Positions 44,168 to 50,627 of a DNA stretch of 55,266 nt are shown in pieces. Under the pieces are notes generated by a model that saw only the letters and a list, made by a program, of their open reading frames with translations, searched no databases and was not told the DNA's origin. This DNA comes from Planctomycetota bacterium. GTDB lineage: Bacteria > Planctomycetota > UBA1135 > GCA-002686595. Numbering within the stretch: the first letter of the stretch is position 1; each line of letters begins with the position of its first letter. A program made the position numbers and the translations under genes. Location of the stretch: the NCBI GenBank assembly GCA_030746555.1, contig JASLMK010000036.1, positions 1 through 55,266 of the forward strand, written 5' to 3'.

Positions 44168-45259
44168 ATGAGTGACCTCGAAGTACTGGACAACACCGAA
44201 CAAGGAGACGGCGGCACCCAGGCCGCCGTGGAGACCGGCGTGCTCTACCTCGGCATCGACCTGGGCACGTCGCGCACCTCCGTCACCGCCAGCAACGGCG
44301 AGCGGGTGACCCTCGCCTCCTACGTCGGCTACCCCAAGGACGTCGTCAGCCGCAAGCTGCTGAAGAAGGACGTGCTCTTCGGCGATGAGGCGCTCCAGAA
44401 ACGCCTCTCCCTGAACCTGTTCCGCCCGCTGGCCAAGGGCGTGCTGAAGTTCAGCGAGCAGACCGAAGAGGACTACGAGGGCAACGTGAGAGCCGCCAAG
44501 GATCTGATCCGGGAGGCCATTCGGCTCGCAAAGCCGCGCGCCGACGAGCTCGTGTACGCGGTCATCGGCGTCCCGGCCGAGGCCTCGATCAACAACCGCG
44601 AGGCGATCATCGAAGCCGCTCGTGAGAGCGTCGATTCGGTCATGCTCTGCTCGGAGCCCTTCTCGGTGGCCTACGGCCTCGACATGCTCGACGACGTGCT
44701 GGTGATCGACATCGGAGCGGGAACGACGGACCTGTGCCGCATGCACGGGACGATGCCCGACGAGTCCGACCAGCTCACCCTGGACGCGGCGGGCGACGCG
44801 GTCGACGCCCGGCTCGAGCAGGAGCTCGCAGCCTGCTGCCCGAATGCGCAATTCACGCGCCAGATGGTCAAGAACATCAAGGAGCGCTTCGGCTCCGTCT
44901 CCGAGCGCGTCGACGAGGCGCAGGTGATGCTCCCGGTGGAAGGCAAGCCCACCCAGTTCGACGTGACCGACGCAGTCCGCGCCGCCTGCCACACCATCGT
45001 CGAGCCGATCGTGGAGGGCCTCGGGCGACTGATCGCGACCTTCGATCCCGAGTTCCAGGAGCGCCTGAAGGACCGCGTGCTCCTGGCGGGAGGCGGTAGC
45101 CAGATCCAGGGCCTCGACAAGGCCATCGAGGCGCAGATGCAGCGGTCGCTCGGCAGCGGCAGGGTGATCCGCATCGAGGAGCCGATGTACGGCGGCGCCA
45201 ACGGCGCCCTCAAGGTCGCTCACGACATGCCGGCGGCCTACTGGGAGAGCCTGCGCTAG
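44168..45259 (+). CDS. MamK-like bacterial actin
   Basis: The product has 363 aa with the actin/Hsp70 ATPase fold. GIDLGTSRT (29-37) is phosphate loop 1, VIDIGAGTTDL (179-189) loop 2 and LAGGGSQI (307-313) the adenosine motif. Segments such as VGYPKDVVSRKLL, VIGVPAEAS, SEPFSVAYGLD and the C-terminal GGANGALKVAHDMPAAYW match the magnetosome actin MamK as I remember it more closely than MreB, ParM or FtsA. The N-terminal 24 residues are an extra acidic tail. A good GAAGGA ribosome-binding site lies 8 nt before the ATG and a strong hairpin follows the stop. It would form cytoplasmic filaments. No mam genes are nearby, so it need not mean magnetosomes. Confidence 0.85.
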   Translation: MSDLEVLDNTEQGDGGTQAAVETGVLYLGIDLGTSRTSVTASNGERVTLASYVGYPKDVVSRKLLKKDVLFGDEALQKRLSLNLFRPLAKGVLKFSEQTEEDYEGNVRAAKDLIREAIRLAKPRADELVYAVIGVPAEASINNREAIIEAARESVDSVMLCSEPFSVAYGLDMLDDVLVIDIGAGTTDLCRMHGTMPDESDQLTLDAAGDAVDARLEQELAACCPNAQFTRQMVKNIKERFGSVSERVDEAQVMLPVEGKPTQFDVTDAVRAACHTIVEPIVEGLGRLIATFDPEFQERLKDRVLLAGGGSQIQGLDKAIEAQMQRSLGSGRVIRIEEPMYGGANGALKVAHDMPAAYWESLR

Positions 45260-45270
45260 CGGGCAAGCGA

Positions 45271-45303
45271 GCGGGGCCCCGACCTCTCCGGTCGGAGCCC
45301 CGC
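45271..45303 (+). terminator. Rho-independent-type terminator after the actin gene
   Basis: A 14-bp stem (45271-45284 and 45290-45303) with one C-A mismatch and a TCTCC loop is followed by GTTTCG. It lies between convergent genes and can serve both strands. Confidence 0.7.
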
Positions 45304-45332
45304 GTTTCGTCGCACCCGATCGCGCTCGCCGA

Positions 45333-46346
45333 TCAGAGCTTGCGCAGGATCATCGCCGCACGCTCGGCGGCCTTGGTCCCCGGGTACTTCTTGACGATCG
45401 CCTCGTACTTCTTGACGGCCTTCTTGGCGCCCCGCCTGGCGGCCAGGGCCCGGGCCTTCTCGAAGGCCTCGGCGGCGTCGACCTCCCGGGTGATCGCCTC
45501 GTCCTTGGAGATCTCGTCCAGCCTCTCGGCCAGGGCATCCCCGACGTCGGTGCCCTTCAGCTCCTTGGAGAGCGTGCCGAGCACCATGATCCCGGTCAGC
45601 ACCTCGCGGTTGGCGAGGAACACATCGGCCTGGTCGCGCAGGAGCTGGACATGGGCCTCGATCTCACCGGCGAGGTAGGCGGCGTCTTCTCGTTGGGCAT
45701 CGGAGATCTTGGGATTCGACGCGGCGGAGCGAGACGCCGAGAGCGCCTTGCCGAGCTTGCCCGAGGTGGCGGCCTTCACCGCGGAGGACAGCTTGCGGTC
45801 GAACTCCCGATCGAAGCTCAGGGCCATGAAGTCCCCGGCGTCGCCGGCCTTGGCACCCTTGACAGCCGCTTCGACCTTGCCCTTGGTCAGGCTGGAGGGA
45901 TGGCCGGTCCAGGCGATCTTCCCCTCGGGATCGATCAGGACCGCGCTGGGGTACCCCGTGACAGAGTAGGCCTGGTTGGTGCTCGATCCCGAGGCCACGC
46001 GCACGCCGACACCGTTCTGATCCAGGTAGGGCGCGACGAGGGCGTCGCTCTCGTCGGACACGGCCAGCACGACCAAGCCGCGCTCTCAGAACTCGTCCTG
46101 CAGCTCCTGCAGGTGGGGCCAGGACCCCTTGCAGGGGCCTCACCAGGTGGCCCAGAACTCCAGCAGGATCGCCTTGCCCTTGAGGGACTCCAGGCTGGGA
46201 TTGCGACCGATGTGGTTGTACCAACGCTCGGCGGAGATCTCGGGCGCGGCGCTGCCGACGGCGGGCAACTCCGGGGGTGTCGCCGTCGCCGCGGCGCACA
46301 GGGCGAGGGCGGCGAGGCTCGTCTCGAGGGTGGTCTTGGCTTTCAT
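45333..46346 (-). CDS. Thioredoxin-fold (TlpA-like) protein with two in-frame TGA: candidate selenoprotein
   Basis: Read through two TGA codons, the frame from ATG 46346 encodes about 337 aa: a signal peptide (to about residue 22), a TlpA/AhpC-TSA thioredoxin domain (about 30-170) and a helical, Lys/Ala-rich C-terminal region (about 180-337). TGA at 46142-46140 is codon 69, in FWATW-x-GPCKG, exactly where the first redox Cys of the CxxC motif should be (U-G-P-C, Cys72 retained). TGA at 46088-46086 is codon 87, in LQDEF-x-ERGLVVLAVS. Sequence before, between and after is conserved-looking thioredoxin (YPSAVLIDPEGKIAWTG) in one frame. So this is probably one protein with selenocysteine at 69, and perhaps 87, exported as a thiol-disulfide or peroxide reductase. 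The alternative is a pseudogene with two nonsense changes. Confidence 0.72.
46062..46139 (-). promoter_or_regulatory. Candidate SECIS-like hairpins downstream of each TGA
   Basis: After the first TGA, CCTGCAG/GAG/CTGCAGG (46113-46097) is a perfect 7-bp stem whose G-first loop begins about 34 nt downstream, within the spacing usually quoted for bacterial SECIS loops. GGCCCC/TGCAA/GGGGTC (46139-46123) is a competing hairpin directly after the codon. After the second TGA, GGCTTG/GTCGTG/CTGGCC (46079-46062) can pair with one mismatch and a loop beginning GU. These are eye-found; no folding energy was computed. Confidence 0.4.
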
Positions 46347-46363
46347 GTTCTGCGGCAGGTTCG

Positions 46364-46378
46364 GACCCTCAGAGGGTC
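46364..46378. repeat. Perfect 7-bp inverted repeat upstream of the TGA-containing gene
   Basis: GACCCTC/A/GAGGGTC lies 18 nt before the ATG at 46346, in the presumed leader or promoter. It could be an operator or a small leader hairpin. Confidence 0.35.
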
Positions 46379-46476
46379 GACGCTCGGTTCCTGACCCGAT
46401 GATAGGACATACTCGGCGACCGATCGCGCCCCCTTGTGTACCGACTGCGTTCGAGCTCCCGCAACCGTCGGTGGCC

Positions 46477-47307
46477 TCACCGAGGCAGCCGCACACGGGC
46501 GGTGACCGGGAAGTGATCCGAGGGCCAGCGCCCTTCCGGGCGATCCCGAACGATCTGCGCGGCCAGCGGCTCCACGCCGGGCGTCACCAGGACGTAGTCG
46601 ATCTTCGCCCCGCCCCTGTCGCCCCCGAAGCCGTGGGCCGTCCCGACCTCGACGGCGCCGGGGTGGACGGCGCGGAAGGTGTCTACGAGCACGTCCGAGA
46701 GGACGGCCAGGGGAGCTGAGTCCTCCGCGGCGTTCAGGTCTCCGAGCACGACCGCAGGCCCATGCTCGGCGCGCTCGGAGACTCGGTGCGCGAGCAGGCG
46801 CGCGCTCTCCAGGCGAGCGCGTGGGCCGCGATGGTCGAAGTGGGTGTTGAAGACCGTGAAGCGCTGGCCGCCGGCCGTCTCGAACAAGGCCCAGGTGCAG
46901 ATGCGCGGGAGGCTCGCATCCCAACCCTTGCCGCCCCTTTCCTCCGGCGTCTCGCTCAGCCAGAAGGTCCCGCCGTCGATGAGACGCAGATCCCCTCTTC
47001 GGTAGAGGATGGTGCACTGCTCCCCGCCGCCGTTCGCCTTGCGCCCCACGCCGAAGGCCTCGTAGTCGCCGAGTGCCGCACAGAGGGCCTCGCGCTGGAA
47101 GGCGAGCACCTCCTGGAGGCCGACGACGTCCGGGCGGCGCTCGGCGATCACGGCGATGGCGGCCTCCCAGCGAAAGGGCCAGGCGTCGGCACCGTCGAGC
47201 GCGGTGCCATAGCGCAGGTTGTAGGTCATCACCTCCAGCTCGACGGCTGACGGCGCGGCACACGAGGCCCACAATAGCCCCGCGAGGAACAGGGAGCGGC
47301 GAGTCAC
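46477..47307 (-). CDS. Secreted endonuclease/exonuclease/phosphatase-family protein
   Basis: The product has 276 aa. An N-terminal signal (RRSLFLAGLLWASC) may carry a lipobox. LEVMTYNLRYG, RPDVVGLQEVL (metal Glu), FNTHFDH, VVLGDLNAAE (GD-x-N) and KIDYVLV with the terminal SDHFPVTARV (S-D-H) are the EEP catalytic residues in order. In secreted bacterial members the substrate is often a phosphodiester or sugar phosphate; it is not predictable here. It starts with GTG 47307 overlapping the stop of the methyltransferase (GTGA) and ends 131 nt before the TGA-containing gene on the same strand. Confidence 0.85.
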   Translation of the reverse strand: MTRRSLFLAGLLWASCAAPSAVELEVMTYNLRYGTALDGADAWPFRWEAAIAVIAERRPDVVGLQEVLAFQREALCAALGDYEAFGVGRKANGGGEQCTILYRRGDLRLIDGGTFWLSETPEERGGKGWDASLPRICTWALFETAGGQRFTVFNTHFDHRGPRARLESARLLAHRVSERAEHGPAVVLGDLNAAEDSAPLAVLSDVLVDTFRAVHPGAVEVGTAHGFGGDRGGAKIDYVLVTPGVEPLAAQIVRDRPEGRWPSDHFPVTARVRLPR

Positions 47308-47864
47308 GGCGTTCCCTCCCGGCGCGCGAGCAGGCCCGCGCGCCCGGCGTGCTCGGTGTACATCACGCGCTCGAAGCCACCGAGCCCCGCCGCCAGCTCA
47401 CCCGGATCCAGGCACCAGCGCGCGCTCGGGTGGTCTCCCGCACGGTCGGTGGTGAAGGTGGTGACCAGAGCGTGGCCGCCTGGGCTCACGAGGTGCCTCA
47501 GCCGCGCCAGGAGGTCGCGGTCGAGGAAGTCCACGACCACGACCAGGTCGAAGGACTGCGCGGACTCGGGCGGGTCCGATGACAGATCGACTTCGCGCGT
47601 CACGACGGAGAGGTCGCTCGCGGCCGCGGCGTCCGACAGCGCCGCCAGGGCGACCGGGCTGACGTCCCAGGCCTCGGTTACCAACCCGCGCCGCGCTAGC
47701 TCGAGGGCGTGGCGCCCCCTCCCCGCCGCCAGGTCGACGGCGGTGTGCGGTGCAGCCTCCTCCAGCACGGCCAGGGCCGCGAGGAAGAAGCTGTCTGGGG
47801 CGGTGGGCGGCGTGGCCGAAGCCGTCGCGTGTCGCACATCCCACCGTTCGCGGTCGCCTGTCAT
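47304..47864 (-). CDS. SAM-dependent methyltransferase, class I (TehB-like)
   Basis: The product has 186 aa. DRERWDVRHA at the start, AVDLAAGRGRHALELARRG (motif I, with the TehB-like D-x-A-x-G-x-G-R-x-A), AWDVSPVALAAL (acidic residue for the SAM ribose) and DLVVVVDFLDRDLL define the fold. TehB-type enzymes act on tellurite, thiols or small molecules. The start is ATG 47864, divergent from another methyltransferase; the stop overlaps the phosphatase start. The substrate is unknown. Confidence 0.8.
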   Translation of the reverse strand: MTGDRERWDVRHATASATPPTAPDSFFLAALAVLEEAAPHTAVDLAAGRGRHALELARRGLVTEAWDVSPVALAALSDAAAASDLSVVTREVDLSSDPPESAQSFDLVVVVDFLDRDLLARLRHLVSPGGHALVTTFTTDRAGDHPSARWCLDPGELAAGLGGFERVMYTEHAGRAGLLARREGTP

Positions 47865-47898
47865 CGCGGAGCTGCGCGGGACGCCGCCCGCGACCGCC

Positions 47899-47904
47899 TA
47901 TACT
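47899..47904 (+). promoter_or_regulatory. -10 box (TATACT) 8 nt before a GTG start
   Basis: TATACT lies 8 nt before the GTG at 47913 in the 48-bp gap between divergent methyltransferase genes. The same CCTATACT octamer lies upstream of speA (7416-7423). No -35 or ribosome-binding site is visible. Confidence 0.45.
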
Positions 47905-47912
47905 GACGCCCC

Positions 47913-48551
47913 GTGGGCAAGGCACAAAGAACCGCCGTCCTCCAACCCCGGGAAAAGTGGCAGGGCGAGCACGCGGCCGAGCGCTACACGACCGCCCGCT
48001 TCCGGTCGCGGGCGGCGGCTGAGCGCGACCCGCGCACCGTAGCAAGGCTGCTCGCCCGGCATGGAGTGCGGCGGGCCGACTCAGTCCTCGACGTTCCCTC
48101 TGGTACGGGTCGGCTACGGCCGGCGCTCGAGGGACTCGGCCTGTGGGTGACCGGCGCCGACATCTCCCCGGCGATGCTTGCGCGCGACCCAAGTGAGCGC
48201 TCCCTCCTTGCCGCCGCCGAGTGCCTGCCCTTCCGCAAGGGTAGCTTCGACGCCGTCGTCTGCTGCCGCCTGCTCCACCACCTCACCAGCGACGATGCCC
48301 TCGAGCGGACGATCGCCGAGCTCGTGCGAGTCTCCCGCGGGTTGGTCCTCGCGTCGTTTTGGGATCGCAACAGCTGGCCGGGATGGCGGCGTTCGATGGG
48401 CCTCCGCCCTGACTCCAGCGGACGGCGCCCGATCCCCAAGCGCGTCCTCGCGCGGTGCTTCGCCCGGGCGGGCGCGCCGATCATCGAGACGACGCACTCG
48501 CTGCGTTTCCTGTCGATGCAGGCCTTCGCCGTGGCGCGCGTGCGCCCCTGA
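47913..48551 (+). CDS. SAM-dependent methyltransferase, class I
   Basis: The product has 212 aa from GTG 47913. SVLDVPSGTGRLRPALEGLGL (motif I), VTGADISPAMLA (ribose Asp), AAAECLPFRKGSFDAVVCCRLLHHL (motif II region) and LVRVSRGLVLASFWD (motif III) are typical of the methyltransferase_11 family. It is followed after 6 nt by a kinase of the LPS type, so both probably modify a surface glycolipid. The transcript is probably leaderless. Confidence 0.82.
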   Translation: MGKAQRTAVLQPREKWQGEHAAERYTTARFRSRAAAERDPRTVARLLARHGVRRADSVLDVPSGTGRLRPALEGLGLWVTGADISPAMLARDPSERSLLAAAECLPFRKGSFDAVVCCRLLHHLTSDDALERTIAELVRVSRGLVLASFWDRNSWPGWRRSMGLRPDSSGRRPIPKRVLARCFARAGAPIIETTHSLRFLSMQAFAVARVRP

Positions 48552-48557
48552 GCTCCG

Positions 48558-49379
48558 GTGGGCCTCCTGCGCTTGCGGTCGCGTGCCGGCGTCCTCCGCC
48601 TCGTCGCCCGTGACTCGAAGACCGGCGAGGCGGCCGGAGACCTGGGCCTCGCCGCCGCCAGCGAGGGGCGCTCGGCCACGGTCGCCATCCCGTTCGTCGA
48701 TGGACCCGCTTGGTTCAAGGGCGAGCCCCTGCGTGGGAAGGCGGCTTGGCGCCACGGAGTGCGCTCGCGCCTGCTGCGCCTGCACCTGCCGCGCGTGAAC
48801 GAGTTCCACAACCTCGGTTGGCTCGCGCGCCGGGCCTTCCAGGTCGCTCCGCCCTTGGCCGCGGGGGTCCTCTTCCGCGCGGGGCTCCCGCGCTACCAGT
48901 TCCTCGTGACCTCGGAGATCCGCGACGCCCGCACCCTCAGGCAGTTCCTGGTCGACGAGGAGATCGGGCGCGAGGAGGTGCTGGCGGAGCTCGCCCGCGA
49001 GGTCGGGCGCATGCACGCTGTCGGCTTCGTCCACCGCGACCTGTTCCCGCGCAACGTGCTCGTCCTCCCTCCTCGGCGGGCACGGGGACGGATCGTCTTC
49101 ATCGACGCCTGGCGCGGCGGTCCCCGTTCACAGCTGCGCGGGCCGGCTCACGACCTCGGCTGCCTGTTCCTACACGGCCCCGAGCTGCTCCGCGGCGGGG
49201 AGCCGGCGCTGCTCTTCGATGCCTACGTCAGCGCGCGCGGCGCCCAGGGCCGGGGGGTCGAGGCCCGCTCATTCCTGCGGGCCGTCCGCCGTGCGCGCCG
49301 GCGCCTGCGACGCCGCCTGGAGGACGATCCGCGCAGGCTGGGGGGGGCGCCGCTGCCCCCGCTGGAGTGGTCCCTCTGA
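48558..49379 (+). CDS. LPS-type (Kdo/WaaP-like) small-molecule kinase
   Basis: The product has 273 aa from GTG 48558. PAWFKG (Lys54, probable ATP Lys), HNLGWLARRAFQVAPPLAAG, MHAVGFVHRDLFPRNVLV (catalytic HRD 159-161, Asn166) and VFIDAWRGG (metal Asp) are in the order seen in KdkA/WaaP/RfaY-type kinases. It would phosphorylate a core sugar. Unlike the kinase at 33138 it has one complete domain and no pseudo-half. The Arg-rich C terminus may bind membranes. It is co-transcribed with the methyltransferase. Confidence 0.8.
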   Translation: MGLLRLRSRAGVLRLVARDSKTGEAAGDLGLAAASEGRSATVAIPFVDGPAWFKGEPLRGKAAWRHGVRSRLLRLHLPRVNEFHNLGWLARRAFQVAPPLAAGVLFRAGLPRYQFLVTSEIRDARTLRQFLVDEEIGREEVLAELAREVGRMHAVGFVHRDLFPRNVLVLPPRRARGRIVFIDAWRGGPRSQLRGPAHDLGCLFLHGPELLRGGEPALLFDAYVSARGAQGRGVEARSFLRAVRRARRRLRRRLEDDPRRLGGAPLPPLEWSL

Positions 49380-49427
49380 CGGCCCCCTCCCCCCGCCGCA
49401 GAGGACACCCAGACAAGGAGCAGCGAT

Positions 49428-49550
49428 GCTCCGAGCGCGTGGCGAACGAAGGGCTCCCGCTCGCGCATCGCGTGCCTGGCGATGGTCTTCAAGCTCGCTC
49501 AAGCCGCCGAGCACAAGTGGCGGGAACTGAACGGATGTGCGTGTTCATGA
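49428..49550 (+). pseudogene. IS256-family transposase C-terminal fragment
   Basis: One frame reads WRTKGSRSRIACLAMVFKL followed by AQAAEHKWRELNG. This matches the end region of IS256/Mutator-type transposases as I remember it (RTKG-x-x-SR, FKL, A-x-x-WR-x-L-x-G). After LNG the match stops: the frame enters the 25-nt repeat and ends in TGA. No start or catalytic residues remain, so this is a scrap of an old insertion, probably cut by a second event at the repeat. Confidence 0.6.
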
Positions 49551-49560
49551 ATGATCCGGG
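49536..49560 (+). repeat. 25-nt repeat, copy 2 (mobile-element end-like)
   Basis: This is 24/25 identical to 117-141, same orientation. It directly truncates the transposase fragment and abuts the stop codon of the downstream hydrolase gene, consistent with an element boundary. Confidence 0.55.
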
Positions 49561-50376
49561 CTAGCTCTCCTGGAGCCACTCGAAGGCGGCCGCCAGCCTG
49601 GGGTACACCGGCAGCGGGAAGGCATGCCCCCCCTCGTAGCTCTCCAGGTGCACCTCGGCCTTGTTCTTCTCCAGCGCTTCCTTGGCCTTCTCGGCCTGGG
49701 AGAAGTGCGTGACCTTGTCTTCTGGAGACTGCATCAGGTAGTAGCGGTAGCCCTTGGCACGGGAGAGTGGGGGCAGCCTGCTCGGGTAGAACACCGACAT
49801 CAGGATCACCGATCCCGACAGGGGGGTCTTCCTCTGCAGGGACAGGTCGTAGGCCGGCGGCCCCCCGGAAGACCAGGAGAGGCTGAAGATCTTCTTCTTG
49901 TTGATGCGCGTGCGCCGGGCCACGTCTGCCAGAGCCTCGTTCACGAACACCTCTGTGGTGAACTCGGCCTCCTTCAGTCCGCTGCGCTCGGTGACCCAGG
50001 TCAGGGAGTCGTGCTGGCCGGGCTTCCACTCGGGCGCCACCAGCTGGAGGGTCAAGAAGCCTCCGGGCACGGCATGCTTGTGGATGCGGTGCACGAAGCT
50101 GGCAAAGCTCGGCCCCCCATGGGAGCCCGGCAGGACGACGATCACCCCGTAGCCCCCCCGCGGGGCTTTCTTCTCTTCATCCAGCCCGATCAGGAATGCG
50201 CGCTTGAAGGGATCCTCGTCCACGCGCAGGTCGAGGGAGGGGACATCCTGGATGTCCTCCGCCAGCTCAACACTCTGCTCGTGGGAGGGAACCCAGTCGT
50301 CCTGCTGGGCGGCGGCCAGACACGGGAGCCCAAGGGACAAGGGAAGGAGGAACGTGAACTCCAGAGGAACGTGCAT
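49561..50376 (-). CDS. Secreted alpha/beta-hydrolase-like esterase
   Basis: The product has about 271 aa. The ATG at 50376 gives a signal peptide (FTFLLPLSLGLPCLAAAQ); the frame is open to 50430 but that leader is not signal-like. YGVIVVLPGSHGG (strand and oxyanion), FSLSWSSGGPPAYDLS (nucleophile elbow-like S-W-S-S-G-G, changed from G-x-S-x-G) and YEGGHAFPLPVYP (probable catalytic His) point to a dienelactone-hydrolase or predicted-esterase family member. Codon use seems less GC-biased than its neighbours, with more Lys. Its stop abuts the 25-nt repeat. The substrate is unknown. Confidence 0.7.
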   Translation of the reverse strand: MHVPLEFTFLLPLSLGLPCLAAAQQDDWVPSHEQSVELAEDIQDVPSLDLRVDEDPFKRAFLIGLDEEKKAPRGGYGVIVVLPGSHGGPSFASFVHRIHKHAVPGGFLTLQLVAPEWKPGQHDSLTWVTERSGLKEAEFTTEVFVNEALADVARRTRINKKKIFSLSWSSGGPPAYDLSLQRKTPLSGSVILMSVFYPSRLPPLSRAKGYRYYLMQSPEDKVTHFSQAEKAKEALEKNKAEVHLESYEGGHAFPLPVYPRLAAAFEWLQES

Positions 50377-50627
50377 GGGACTGGGCTGCGGTTGAGTGAC
50401 TTCGGTCAGTGGAGGTGCCTGGCTCGGCACCTCTGGAAACCCGCTCGAGAGGTGCTGCTCCCGGTGGGTGTGCGTCCTGTGTCAGGGCCATCTCGAATGA
50501 GACGTTCTCCAATCTGCGGCATGGACCGACTCGAGCACTACGAACTCCCAAGTTGATTCTGGGCGGATAGGAACTCCTGAGGGCGTCTTCTGAAGGAGTC
50601 CCGCGCTGAGGCGCCGCGCGCCGGGCC
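50377..50627. other. Intergenic region with two small hairpins
   Basis: I see no gene here. Two hairpin-like inverted repeats lie at its left-of-gene end: GGAACTCCT .. AGGAGTCC (about 50570-50601) and CTGAGGC .. GCCTCAG (50606-50631, running into the stop of the next minus-strand gene). The second may terminate that gene. The base composition is visibly less GC-rich than the surroundings, as often seen near insertions. Confidence 0.4.

Noticed and set aside
44168..45259. Evidence for magnetosomes from the MamK-like actin
   Set aside because: No mamA, B, E, I, M or Q-like genes are in the window. MamK-like actins need not imply magnetosomes.
45333..46076. A separate short gene starting at TTG 46076 and a truncated gene ending at 46140
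   Set aside because: Both pieces are parts of one thioredoxin-fold reading frame interrupted only by TGA codons. Neither alone contains the active site plus the rest of the fold.
45333..46346. Global reassignment of TGA (as Trp or Gly) in this genome
   Set aside because: TGA is used as the ordinary stop for many genes here, including overlapping GTGA/ATGA junctions, so a whole-genome reassignment does not fit.
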